From the NCBI GenBank assembly GCA_021307315.1, contig JAJSPD010000087.1, positions 62,001 through 126,000 of the forward strand: a stretch of 64,000 nucleotides of DNA, in the 5' to 3' direction. Of this stretch, positions 1-11,794 are shown in pieces. The number at the start of each line of letters is the position of its first letter. Position 1 is the first letter of the stretch. The translations under genes and the position numbers were made by a program. This DNA comes from Bisporella sp. PMI_857. Taxonomy: Eukaryota > Ascomycota > Leotiomycetes > Helotiales > Helotiaceae. Under the pieces are notes generated by a model. The model did no database searches and was not told the DNA's origin. It saw only the letters and a program-made list of their open reading frames with translations.

Positions 1-8
1 AGGCTGAA

Positions 9-1500
9 TCAAATGACCCGCACCTGCACCAGCAGAGATTTGAAGGACAGGTCTCTCCTCCTGAGGACACCGACGCCAACTCTTTCATAGTCTTCGCGAG
101 ATCCGTTTTTTGAAGGCTGATGAGTAAGACATGATGCTCAAGCTCATCATTATTTCGAAACGTTTGCCTTCCCATAACAATATACCGCAGCGTTTGAATG
201 TCAGTGATGTCTGTAATGTCGTCTTCATCGAAGGTCAATCGCCTCCTTCCTATCGCCGTTCTTCTCTCTTATCGTATGTCAACCTACCCCATTTGTTGCC
301 AATACCTTCCAATCGGAGAATTCGTGCGTGAGCAATTAGCGCATGTGCATCGCTTTCAGGTGCCTCGAATGGACTATGGACAGCCATGTTCCATCCCACT
401 TCTTCCAATTCGGTCTCTATATAGCAATCCTCCCTTTGTATGCCACCCAGGGCCACGATGGCACTTTCCGATTGCCTGGGTATAATATCCGCTTCAATTT
501 ATCTCCAGACCGTCGCCAAAGCGGGCATCTATGCTGATATTTCTCAAAAATGCCATACCGACACTGGGTTTTGAAAGTGCCTGCAGGTCGCTTTACAAAC
601 TTTGGTATTGCATCAGGCCTGTCGGTAAGCCTTGTAAGGTCGAACCCCGAATATTTCTTGAAGAGCCACTTGGGAACTCAGGTCGCTCAGAAACTGTGTT
701 GTTTGGTTCCGCATTTCAGTATGGGTTTCGCAGTGAATAGCGTCGCCACACTCCTAATAGGCTTGGGTCAAGGTGAAATGAATTGTTCGATGAGACAAGG
801 CTCTCTCCTGTAAGACCCAACCCCTATTATTTAGATCAGCCCCTTCCACGTCGCGCTGAATATCATCGATAGCGACTGAATCAGAATACGGACCCGCAGC
901 ATTTTGGTCCTTTGCCCAATGTGCGTATGACTGGCGCACTAGAACTCCTTCGTCGTCCTGGCGGTGTGTAATGGAGGTGGCAGCAATAGTGAGGTATGCC
1001 GAACCGAAGCAATCTTCCATCTTGTCGCGCTCAATATCCCAGTCGCTGCTTCCGCCACATTCACGGCATCCATCATGACGCCGAATTATGAAAATCGAGT
1101 CTATCCACAGGAATTGTATGCCGAGTCGCTGAGTGACCGTGATCGCGTCTTGGAATTTCTTTGGCAGATTGTTGATGCTCATCTCCTGATATCGACCGTC
1201 GACATTGCACTGATAAGTGCAGAAGTTGCCAAGGTCAATCCAGCGATGCGACAATGCAACGTATCGCCCTCTCTCGCCTTCGTATGAACAATAAAGATGT
1301 ATTGGATCACGGTTCCCATGGCCCCCCAGATCCATGACCATTGTAAGTAAGGGGTAAGACATAGGGGAACACGGGTGCTTCTCGTTATCATAGGTTTGAA
1401 GCCACTCGTAGAACAATTCGAACCCAGCCACTTCAAGTCCTAAATTAGTATATGATGTAACGATAGTCTGGTCATCGAAATTATCCTTCTTCCGCGTTGA
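9..1500 (-). pseudogene. HET-domain (heterokaryon incompatibility) pseudogene
   Basis: HET proteins are fungal incompatibility/cell-death effectors. The core reads on the minus strand from about 1431 to 754: YVALSHRWIDLGNF, then LPKKFQDAITVTQRLGI, FLWIDSIFIIRR, DWDIERDKMEDCF, YLTIAATSI and RGWVLQERALSHRTIHF. These are the ordered HET signature blocks. The frame stops at 754-756 (TAG), exactly where the family has Trp before ECG, and the next codons continue ECGDAIHCET. Another stop lies at 613-615. The C-terminal homology continues through KVPSWPWVAYKGRIAI in a second frame and then LRYIVMGRQTF. After a run of six A it ends as YERVGVGVLRRRDL in a third frame, stopping near position 9. The C-terminus is therefore complete but broken. 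The N-terminus above about 1500 is unresolved because an in-frame stop lies at 1525-1527. Certain as a HET homologue; probably non-functional. Confidence 0.9.
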
Positions 1501-3808
1501 ATCATCTCTTTGCTCTTCCTCTCCTCAGCCTCGGCGGCGAAATACCCCATGGACTCCTTCTCTCCACTACTTTCCTCCTCTCCTTCTCACGTAGATGCTC
1601 GATACAGAACGTATCGCTTGTCGTCATCCTATCTGGATTACGAAGAGTCGCCCGGTTGTGGCTACATTTTTTTAAGGCTAAAAGGGCACCAACAACTCGA
1701 TGCTCGACGAACTCCCTCGCCCATAGTGCGGCTATATAAGCTTCGCTAGGTTGATCCAGACACTTACTACCACTGTCGAAAACCCAGTGTGAGGATGAGA
1801 GCATATTCCCCGAGACTACTCGGGTTCTATTATAGTGACGACTCTAGGCAGCACAATCCGCATAGGAAGCAGTGACAAAATAAACACCGATAGCATAGTT
1901 TATTGCAGGGCAAAAAGCGATTTAGGAGCTATATACTTAACTGTTGGAAAGAAATGGAAAGAAGACTCAGGATGGGTCGGTGAATTGGTTGCTATCCAAC
2001 GGTACGGCCCTACATTATTCCGGATGCCGCTGAGCTGATGAAAAGGCGCTTTCTACCCCACAAAATTACGATATGTGGGCAAGTACTACGTGGTGCCGCG
2101 CGTAACCTCTACCCGTGCATGGGTGCATTAAGGGCGCTACACCTGTTCATTGACCATCGCACGGCCCCTGGTGCCTGGACCCAAAAACCAGGCGGTGAGC
2201 GGATTCTGCCTACATGAATCGCACCCGAGGCTTAAACACGCTGCGTCTTGGTACTGCAATTAGGAATTAAGTTCTATATGATACTATGCTTATAGATCAT
2301 TTCGGCAAGCAAATAAGGATCATCATAGAGTCATAAAGCAACCCGTTCTACGCCAGATACTTTGTAATAATTAGCGAGGCTCTCGCTAATCTTGCAGCTG
2401 GGTGCAGCCATCGCCTGGAGCCCACAACATCAACCGGGTCGATATCAGCCTTACAGGCACACAAGCAATAATCCTCCCCGTTATTTGGTTGCAAGATATT
2501 CTTGCCATCTTCTTGTGCAGATAGGGGCTAGCGAAACATGGCTGCTTATTTGAGCGGAGTTGTAGGTAGGACCCGTGATTGCAGATAGACGGGACGGCTG
2601 GGCTTTCCGGCGCTTGCTCGTCCTGTAAAATGTGCCCTCGACATACTGATCTTAGAAGACGTGTACGGTAAGTTCACAAGTGTAGCTGCTATTGGCTGCC
2701 TTGATACCATGGTCCTTGTGTGACGAACAATATGAGTGTAGTACAATCGATCGACAACGCCAATGTTGCCCATACAAGGCTCTAAAACAATTCTGCTTTT
2801 CGGGTTCTTAGTCTGCGTGCATATCCATATCTGTTGCAGCCTGCTGCAGACAGGTGGCTGCAGAATGACCTGGGACAGTACATGACCAATGCTGAAGTTG
2901 CGTCAAGAATTCAGCCACAGGAGTACATAGCTATAACACCAAGGGGAATCAAGGTTAGGATACTGAGCAGGAACTTGTCCCGGGTTTACTGAAAATTATT
3001 CTGAATCTGGAACTTGGGTGATGTAGATGGGCTCTCTGGAAAAGCATTATATCCATCTTCTGAATTGGCGCTTTTTTGTTCAAGAGCGATCCCTGTGCTC
3101 TGAATAGGGATAGACGGGCTGCTAGCTTTTTCAATGTCTTGCACTGGACCAGGCTCAGAAAATGCCGCTTGACATGAAATGTCTCAAACCCGGGAGATAC
3201 ATTTTCTTGGCTCTATTGCTCGGCATAACAATAAGAGTGTTATGAATGATCTAGAAACATTCTGAGCTTCCATCACTGAAACTTTTGAAGGAAATCAGAG
3301 AGCTTAAATCTAAACAGTGAGTCCCATAAACTTCCTATGTTCTTAAGGTAGGTATCGCAACGGTTATGAATCTTTTATGCATCCGTGCCTTAGTGTAAAA
3401 CACTCCTTAAGTTGTAAGCTGAAAAAATGAAAATAAGCCTGACAGCCTGCGCTGTACGCCTTTGGGCTGGGTGCACATCACTCGTGAAACATCGCGTACC
3501 TTAGCCTACCACTGATAATCAGCAGTTGGATAAGTCTGGCAGACTATCACCGGTTTTGGGGGGGTTTGAATGTAATTCGTTACACACTCCCCCACTCCCC
3601 CCCGGCCAAAGCTGCAGCCTCTTCTTGAATCCACGACACCTTCCTTGATAACAAAGACTTGCAAAAGGCTGCTCAATTCTGTATAAATAGTCCAAGTCAC
3701 CCATCCCAAAGTTTGTCCACAGCATCGTCTCAGTCAGATTATCTGAGAATAGAACGCTTGAAGAGAGTCGCTCGGTTACTCTGGAGATAGTCTAAGCAAC
3801 AGTGTAAA
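1501..3808. other. Intergenic, no recognisable gene
   Basis: No reading frame here has family-like content. Minus-strand frames just above 1500 could hold a decayed 5' exon of the HET pseudogene, but nothing recognisable was read. A C-run followed by a mixed CCCC tract lies near 3555-3603. The promoter of the downstream membrane-protein gene must lie in the last few hundred bases; no clear element was identified. Confidence 0.5.
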
Positions 3809-5133
3809 ATGGAGCAGGACGCTTTTTGGCTTGGCTTCCGCCAATACTTCCAGTCAAACTACTCTTTCGAGATCCAGGAAGCCTGCAAGGATATCGGTAT
3901 CAACATCAATCAAGCCTGCGTCATACACTTTTTTGATAACGAAACTGTATCACAATATGGAAATGACACAAAGCTTGGGATGTTCAAGGCTCAACCGAAT
4001 ATCGCGGGTATAGGGGTATGATTTCCCATACTGTGGTTGCGAAGAATGCACTAACGGTTGTAAGATTTGGTGGGGAATGCTTCCGGGCCTGGTTGTTTGC
4101 GTTCTTGCTATGCTCTTTTCCGGACGAGAGGCATGTTGGTTCCACAAGGATCGGCAGCGAAAAAAGGGCCCGCATCACCTTTTGCCACTAACAGAAAAAC
4201 CCAAGTCAGTTATTAAGTTTCACTAGTTGGTACAAAGTCGTGAGTTTTGTAATAATTTTGCATAGGTACTCCCTACTTGCTCGCCGCCACCAGAGGACTG
4301 AACTTGTCGCCTGCTTCTATCGGGTCATTCGCGCTCTCGTACTTAGCGCTGCAGACTCGCAAACTATAGTTGCTCTGAGCTATGGAATCAACTTTGGTAT
4401 GCTAGGCAAATGTTCCCTTTCCGCGTATCATTACAATGTTGGCATCAATACTATTTTGTGCACCTGTACCGCTATTACATTCTCGGTGATTATGGTGCGC
4501 GACTACTGGAAAGGAGTGATGGCCCCGGCTTTGCGCTTTATCATCTCTATTGGCATGTTTGCAACCCTGGGACGTATGCTCTGGTACCAAAAGGAACGAA
4601 GCATCGCACCAGAGCCTATTGGTTGGTTACCTCGTTGGGAGAAAGTTAAGGGCAACAGCACAGATAGTACTATATTTGTTCCTATGGCCTGTTTCCTCGA
4701 CCCGGATCTGAACCCTTTAAAATGGCTTTCACCTGCGGAAAAGAAACGAGTTGGAGGAGATAAAGCCCCGATTCCGGTCGAATTCTGCTTGTTCTGGCTC
4801 ATTGTCATATGGTTCATTACAGGGCACATCTCACATTTTATCCAACGAGAAACGCGGTACGGCAAGCGGAGCCAAAACGTAACGAACCACATTCCGGTGG
4901 GTGGCCTGGCAGCTGTATACTATGCAATTTCGTTGGGTTGCTGCATATGCGTTTATTTTAGCTGTTGGGGACATATTGGTGAGATCCGAAAATTTGTTCA
5001 TGGTTCAGGTTGGATAGAAGGTGGGAACACAAACGCAAACCCAGAAAACAACGTCAATGGCATTGGGCAGCTTGTACCTCTTATAGCTATAGGATGGGTG
5101 CTTATTACTTGTTTAGACCAGAAATCTAAGTAG
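3809..5133 (+). CDS. Multi-pass membrane protein of a fungal-specific uncharacterised family, 3 exons
   Basis: The exons are 3809-4015, 4065-4204 and 4266-5133, giving 404 residues. Intron 1 (49 bases) starts GTATGA, has CTAAC near its end and stops in TAAG. Intron 2 (61 bases) runs from GTCAGT to CATAG. Phases match at both junctions, and the first ATG opens exon 1. The N-terminal 60 or so residues are soluble, followed by hydrophobic segments: one right after the first junction (GMLPGLVVCVLAMLF), several between the third-exon start and about residue 240, then FCLFWLIVIWF, AAVYYAISLGCCICVYF and LVPLIAIGWVLITC. That is roughly seven passes. The AYHYNVGINTILCTCTAI...VRDYW stretch resembles a recurrent motif of fungal seven-pass proteins of unknown function. 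No enzyme motif is visible. It appears intact, flanked by decayed genes. Membrane location is inferred from hydrophobicity only. Confidence 0.8.
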
Positions 5134-6296
5134 AATCCATATTCTACATATAGCAAATCCTATTTAGGTATAAACCACTCGCAGGTTTCGGCTTAACTTG
5201 AACCTCGTTTACCTACTATTTAACGCTTAGGTACTAATTTACCGCAAATTATTTATTTTTCACTATTATAGTTGTAAGGATATAAGTTGGGAGGGTATTT
5301 ACTGCATTGCATTTTCGGTGAAAATGGGCAATTCCATATTCGCTGCCAGAAATGGGAACAGTTAAGATTGGAAGTCGACTGGCATATACATTTTTCACTT
5401 CTAACGCTCTTAACAGATAACGCTACATCTAGTTCTGAAGCCTTACAGTCGTTGTGGCTGAAATTATACTCCGAGAACACTCCCCTGTCGTCTCGCGTTT
5501 AGATTAGACTTTGAAAACCTCATTGTGCAATTGCATTACATACTCAGAACGGAGAATGCTCCTGGAGATCTCAACTTGGCTACTTTGGCATTCGGGCTTC
5601 CAAGGAAAAAGCTCAAACTCCATACCAACCACATCGCTTTCCAGCTGCCATCACAAACACAAGTTTAATTCTTACATAAGCCCACCGAAGTTGAATTCCG
5701 TTTCTTTCCATGGACGTTTTAGGGTGATTGATAACTCTTGTACGTCGAAAATAAATGGAACACGTTCGACAATGAGATATAAATGAATTCGATGATTACT
5801 TAACCCGCCTCAGCACCTAGCAGGCTGTATTAAAAACTCCCCTGTACAACTTGATACATAAATTAGTAACTAGTATAAGCTAAATTAGAAACAAGAATAT
5901 TTTTTTGGTGCCTTTTCTCATAACGGACCGGTAACGGGGCACTGGGGCGTTTTGTTTGTCGCGGCAGCGGTCGCCAAAGCCGAGGGCTGGGGGTCATAAT
6001 CTGAACTGGGAGAAAGCTCTCAGTATTCTACAAGAAAGAGTGCTGCTGAGAGCCTTCTTAAAAAGCGAATGTTTTCACGATCCCATTGACATCGTCTACA
6101 TGACATAAGACAGAAGACTGTTTCGAAACATCCCGCGAGGAAGTCAGGATTTTGGATATTGTATATTGAAGAAACTAGTGGTGTTGATGCTGATGCTCAT
6201 ATTCGAGGTGTGGATGCTATTGAAATATTAATGTTGGGGCTAAGCAGCGGTCGATTGTGTACCAAAACTGGTATTCAGACGCGACCCCCCTGATAT
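5134..6296. other. Intergenic, no recognisable gene
   Basis: Short open frames near 5287-5502 and 5511-5786 show no family-like features. The 5' part of the TPR-type gene that follows would be expected at the right-hand end, but no convincing exon was recognised there. Confidence 0.5.
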
Positions 6297-7290
6297 TTGC
6301 TTGAAATCAATGCATACGCCGACCTTGATGACCTAGGTCAGATAAATGCCATAGTGATGAGCACTCTGCTCCAGTGCGATCAGACTATTGGCTTGCAAGG
6401 ATCACTAACCTCTCACACTGGACAACTACTTGTTCGGCTTGGAAAGTCATATGAGATACCCTTACATGATGAACCATTCAACGACTGGGAGTCAGCCTGG
6501 GCAGCAGAGAATGCCGCAAATGGTATGGCAACGCTCAACGACTTTACAGAAGCCGTAAGATGGCAGGAACTAGCACGCGATCATTGGCTAAAATGGTCAA
6601 ATCGACAGGAAACACAGACTGAGGAATGGCCTGCATGTATAAAGAAAAGTATGGGTATGACCCTCGTTTGGGGAGGTTGGCCGGATCGAGCAAGGGTCAT
6701 GGTCGCTGATGCCTTAGACCAAATTGAGTCCACAGAGCCCTACAATTGGGCAATGGCTGCATAGTAAGTATAGCCACCGCTCTGTTAACTTATTGCGCTT
6801 TTAACAGATACGGTACTCACTTTGCGCTTGGTACTGTTGACCGTTATGATCGTGATTTGGAGTCTGCAGAAGCCCATTTTATGGAGGCGCGGAACTTGTG
6901 GCTCAAAGGAGACCAACTGCGTACCGACCCATTCAGTGCAGCTCGCATGTATCGGATGGGTTGCATAGCGTTGGATCAGGGCAAAATGGAGGCTGCGGCG
7001 TAAGTCGGCTCTGCAAACTTGGAATAATTATATTGGACTAATTTTCAGACAGCAAGCACCCCAGAGATTCTTTAGCAGTAACGGAGATACAGGAAGCCAC
7101 ATTGATAGCAGAACATGCTAGATGTATCTTCAAACTTTCGGAGGTCTTGGAACAAGATCCGAGAGGGGAGCTAGAAGCACGCAGCCTCCGAGAGGAAGCA
7201 GAATCCTTGCTTCTCGTTCGCAACCCAAGTGCAACGATACTAGGTTCGGATAATGCTTACGACAGTCTTGTAAATATTCTTTGGCGCTGA
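6297..7290 (+). pseudogene. TPR-type protein, C-terminal part (damaged)
   Basis: This is helical-repeat protein sequence of the kind found in fungal TPR proteins. It holds repeated A/L/Y-patterned helix pairs (NAANGMATLNDFTEAVRWQE; GTVDRYDRDLESAEAHFMEA; MYRMGCIALDQGKMEAA; AEHARCIFKLSEVLEQ) and the ending AYDSLVNILWR common in that group. Exon 2 runs about 6808-6999. The second intron is 7000-7052 (GTAAGT to ACAG), which keeps the frame as AAKHPRDSLAVTE. The first intron would be 6764-6807 (GTAAGT to AACAG), but joining 6763 to 6808 creates a TAA codon. There is also no upstream ATG exon: an in-frame stop sits at 6291, and the first in-frame ATG is well inside repeat sequence. It is most likely a truncated pseudogene. 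If it is expressed, it would be a scaffold-like repeat protein. Confidence 0.7.
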
Positions 7291-8642
7291 AATTCCGGCG
7301 AAGGGCTTCATCCCCAGATATAAAAGGGAGAGGCCGCAAGCTAATAGGAGTTTCGGAGAAAACTTGAGCAAACAAAACCGCCTTAATAATATTTTAAGAA
7401 CGGTATTATTTATAATGAAACGAAGCTTATCTTTCAGTATCTCATTGCGTGGGTGCCGTGATATCCTCCAAACTTGATCACATTGATAACAATAACAAGA
7501 GTAACTTTGCACAATACAATCTCATCCATCTTCCTTGCGAAAACGCTAAAGCATAGGATATTCAAGATGCCCACCCCGTAACCCTAATGCTTCCCGTACG
7601 TTGGTGCATGGTAACAGCCATATGGTGTGACTTGGCCTTAGTAAGACCCGCTTGTAGTCCCAGGAAGTGACTTTTTCTTAGAAAGGTCAACCTCACGGGG
7701 GATTTTAGGTAGACTGCCCTGCCGTGCCCGTCCGAGAGAGATTGGCTTGTCAAGCGGGTGGACATCAGTTTTTTTTCAACCTTGAACCATTCCTTCCAAG
7801 GTTGATTTAGGGGAGTGGTGACAGGCTCCATGGTATCCGAGCTTAAATAGTATGTTAGTCATGTCATCGGCCCTTCATACAGTTCAGTGACATACCTAGG
7901 ATGTTCTTTTTGTAGACTATTTTCTGCAGTAGCTTTGTGCGCTTATTGGTGGCTATGCTGGAATACTTGCAAGTATCTTGTGAGGGGATGCCTTTCTCAC
8001 TCTTATAGGCTGCCCCCCGCCCCCCGCCCCCCGCCCCCGCCCTCCTCAGCAACTAGTGCTGACCTTTCAGAGCCTCAGCAAAGGTGCAACACAAATACTC
8101 TGATTTGCCAGATTGCACCTCAAGATGCAAGACCACATGTCTGTCGCTCGGCCAATCCTCTCTTGGTAGCTATCTGCAAGTCTTCTTATCCTCTCTTTTT
8201 TCGTATCAATTCATTGATGAAGCACAGGATGGTCCAGCTGCAGAGCCGGTAGAACAGCCGTGGTGTTGCGCTCGTCATTTTCTTACGGGTTGCGATAAGA
8301 TAGATGTAAAAAGTGGGCCGGGGCAGGGGAAACAGTCGAGGCCAATGTGGTAAGAAATTACTTCTAAAGTAGCATGTTACACGAGACGGGTGATACCTTC
8401 TGTAGTAGCATGTCTGAATAGCGAGGACGGGGTGCTTGGAGGCCGGTCCCATAGGATTAAGTGATAGAATGAAATAGGAGAGAACGTTATATATTGTAAA
8501 AGGATTGCTCCATATATATTTGTGCAGTGAGATGAACAAAAGTGAAGGCCTGAGGTTTCAACATTATGCTCTGAGAGCAAGCTTCCCCCCAGATCTCATT
8601 GCGGCTCCTAGTAAAGTGAGGCTATTTCACAAAGTATGAAAG
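7291..8642. other. Intergenic with C-rich repeat
   Basis: No gene recognised. A low-complexity CCCCCCG tract repeats several times at about 8011-8042. The rest is unremarkable. Confidence 0.5.
8011..8042. repeat. CCCCCCG short tandem repeat
   Basis: Consecutive C-runs separated by single G bases, read directly. Simple-sequence repeat. Confidence 0.8.
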
Positions 8643-9363
8643 TCACCTAATCGTTCTCACAGAATTGTCACTCTTGTGATCCTTATCTTCGGGAAGCTTC
8701 AGCTCAGGCTGTTTCCTTGTCTCGTTGCCGTCGTACGGTCCCTTGAATACAAAGTCGACGGAATTACCCTCTTGGCTTGGAAAGACGGCCGAGATCTGCA
8801 AGCCGTCCTGGCTGATGTCGAAGGATACCGCCGGATATAATTTGCCGCGGATCTCGGTGAATGCCTTCCCTATTTCATCGCATCACAAAATTAATTCCCC
8901 CCTGGTATGAGATGGGTAGTGTGGAATGCGTACCGATGACTTTGCCATTCTTAGTGTAAAAAGCAATCCTCTCGCCAAAGTTCACCCCGCACCCAATCAC
9001 ATCGCCCGTCGTACTTTTTCCCTTCCCACGGCCGCCAGCCGTCGTCAAATAGACGGCCGTGGGTGCCGTGGAACCCCCAAGAACCATGGTCGAAGCCGAG
9101 CATACGGTTCAGTGGTGCGCGGTCGTCGCAGAATCCTACGGCAAAAGCACTGGTTGTTTCAAACGTCAGTACAGTACTTTGATAACTAGCTACATGTATT
9201 GAAACTGTGTGCACAGGGCTGGGAGAGGCTTACTTGTTTTCGCCCGCGTTTGTGATTTTGACCTCAAAGTAGAACACGGATTTATTAACCAGCGGCAGCA
9301 TTAGGTAGTTCGCCCGGGCTACTCCGCACGGCTCTTCGTCATTGGCTATAAATTTCGTTCCCT
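8643..9363 (-). other. SPRY domain exons of the STAND gene
   Basis: SPRY is a beta-sandwich ligand/partner-binding domain. Exon 9363-9234 reads VARANYLMLPLVNKSVFYF and EVKITNAGEN. The exon from 9149 reads AFAVGFCDDRAPLNRM, SWGFHGTHGRLFDDG and, after a one-base frame change near 9020, TTGDVIGCGVNFGERIAFYT. The last exon from 8869 reads GKAFTEIRGKLYPAVSF and ends SDNSVRTIR with the stop at 8643-8645. The block order (FYFEV, AVGFC, GDVIGCG, FYTKNG, LYPAVSF) is the standard SPRY order, so only the one frameshift spoils it. Confidence 0.8.
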
Positions 9364-9996
9364 CTATGAGTATGTCTAAGTTAGTAGATCAGCTTAATTC
9401 ATATCCATCCGTCCACACGTCAATCTTTTCAGTTCTTGGCCAAGCTGGGTACTAGTATCCTTCTACTTCCAACCAAGGATAGAATACTCGACCGTCGATT
9501 ATCGACCTTGCCCTTAGTTGCGCCGAGGTAAAATAAAAGAGAAGTAAAGCTTTTGATAGAGGGGGGTTGTCCCATTACACTTCCGGTCCTCGCTTCGCTC
9601 GAGAGCCGTAGGAAAACTTGAACTCCTTAGGTACTAAACTTATTGAAGCGAACTACTTTAATGGCTGATGACCTGGAGTGGTTATACTATACGAAGTACT
9701 AGAGCGAAAGAAGAATCTTCTCGAAATCTATTGGAGTCGTTTAAGCTTGCATGGGGTTTGCTTGCAAAACTAGTTGCCTGCCATTGGAAGTTGGAGTTGA
9801 GGCCTCGGGAAGCGGAGACGTTCTGATCGCAAGAGCTGCCGTCTAGGAGCACTTTCGAGTGAAGCGAAGACCGGGAGTTTTAGAGGGGCAAAGCACCGTT
9901 CCATCAATGAGAGTTGAGGGCAGAGGTGTCAGGGTCCCCGCGGGCAAAGTATTTAAGTAAGCACTTGGGAAGAAAAAAACTTAAAACTAAACTTAC
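9364..9996 (-). other. Unusually long (633 base) intron carrying an inverted-repeat insert
   Basis: The donor GTAAGT (9996) and the acceptor with CTAAC upstream and CATAG (ending 9364) join ankyrin and SPRY coding sequence in phase. Other introns in the window are about 48-100 bases. The excess is explained by a repeat with inverted ends inside it. Confidence 0.6.
9578..9880. mobile_element. Small inverted-repeat element (possible TA-flanked MITE) inside the intron
   Basis: The left arm at 9580-9604 (CTTCCGGTCCTCGCTTCGCT...) is matched by the inverted right arm at 9852-9877 (reverse complement CTCCCGGTCTTCGCTTCACT...), with only a few differences. TA dinucleotides flank the arms at 9576-9577 and 9881-9882. 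There is no transposase coding. The arms are about 26 bases; the assignment to Tc1/mariner-type MITEs rests only on the TA and is tentative. Confidence 0.45.
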
Positions 9997-11794
9997 TGTG
10001 AACGGTGAGGTTGTTTCTCTTAGGACCCAATACAAGACAAGGAAGCTTGTCGTCCGGGTGCCAGCCCGACGGCACCAACGGGTGCTCAATGAGCGGTGAT
10101 GTGAATCCGGACCACCTGTCGAGCAGGGTCTGCTCCATGCTCGAGAAATCGTACATGTGGGCCGTGTACAACGGCGTCCAGCCGTTGGCGCCCTGATTGT
10201 TGACGTCGACCTCTTTCTTCTCCAGCAACCGCTCGAGGGCCTGCCGTCTGTTCGAGGCTACCGCGCCATGGACGGCGAAGTCCCAGTGCATGTTACCGGC
10301 GTTTGCAGTAGTAGGAATATTACCCCCTCGACTCTCTAAACCCCTGACGATGGCATCCATAACATTTAGGGGCGCTATGCGCGCTGCCCAGTACAAGGGC
10401 CCGCATCCGCGGTGGTCGGCAATAGTCGCGTCTGCGCCGCTCCCGACAAGGCTCCTAGCAATCTCGAGGTAACTGAATGCCGCCGCATGCGCAAGCGCCG
10501 TCCTGCCCTGGAAGTCCCGAGCGTTTAGCACTTCAGGACTCCTAAACGAATCCTTTTCGAGCAACGCGTGGACAATGGCATTGTCTCCGAGCAGCACGGC
10601 CACTATAAGCGGCGTTTGCTGCTTAGCATTTACCTCGTGGGCGTCGAGGGCGTTATTGGCGAGGGAGGTAGTCGACTGCAGTGGTGCTGTGGTTCAGCAG
10701 CCCGTACGTCAGCGCCGTCAGGCCGTCAGCGTCTCGGGAGAGAGGGTCTGCCCCTGCGCTGAGCAGCACGTGCAAAATATCAACTCGGTCGCTGGCCGCT
10801 GCGACGTGGAGCGGTGCTTTGCCCTGGCTGCCCCGCGCGCAAACGTCGGCGTTTCTGTTTAGAATCTTGGCAATAGTTGCAGGATTAAACCCCTGGAGAA
10901 TTGCTTCGTTCAGTGGAGTGTCGCGACCAGTACCAGCCAGATTGACATCGGCCCCACTGTCTAGCAGCAAGTCGAGGAGCGTGCTCAGACCCTTGCCCTT
11001 GGATGCCACTCTCTGCAATGCAGTAGGTTGGCCCGCCTTAAAAAGGTTGACGGCGGCTCCTTTCTCGACGAGGAGCAAGCGAACTTTTTGTTCTGCATCT
11101 TTCTCGCTCTCCACTGCGGCACACAAAGCCGTGCCGTATGGGCCACCTCGCATGTTGACATCGGCCCCCCTTTCGAGCAGCCACTTGACTACCCCGAGGG
11201 TGCCCTTAGCACAGGCGACCTGGAGCGCGGTGAAGTGGCGTTCTACCGTCTGGTTCACGTCCAGCCCATATTGCCCGACCAGGATCTCGGCCACTTCGGG
11301 ATCAAACGTGGAGGCAAGCATGCACTCCGGGAGAACCGAGGCTTGCAGGTCACGGATTGAGATTCCAGTTCCAGTCCCAGTCGCATTCGCATCGATAACA
11401 ACGTTGTGGCCTCTCAGCTTGCCAAGGAGATATTTTAAGACAGCTTTGTCGCCCTTTTTGGCTGCCGCATGGACGGCAGTGGATCCGTTTGCGTCTTTAG
11501 CAAGCAGGTCTGCTCCTGCTTCAACAATGATCTCAACCATATCCAGGCCGTGACGGCTCACAGCCAGAAACAGCGGGCGGGTAGCAAGCTCTCTCCCCAT
11601 GTTGGGGTCGGCTCCGGCTTTCAGCAGAGCTCTTACGGTTTGGGTAAATCTCCATTTGGTGGCCAAGGCCAGCGGAGAGAGACCGACGTTGTCTAGCGTG
11701 TTGGGCTCGGCATTCTTGGCTAGTAGGAGCTCCGCGATGGGCGCGCTATCGTATGCCGCGTGCAGCGGCGACCAGCCCCTATCATCCGCTACGG

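Noticed and set aside
4503..4892. Minus-strand frame of 129 codons
   Set aside because: Antisense shadow of the third exon of the membrane-protein gene.
10681..11553. Plus-strand open frame of 290 codons
   Set aside because: It is the antisense shadow of ankyrin-coding sequence on the minus strand; Ser/Pro/Arg-rich with no repeat or domain logic of its own.
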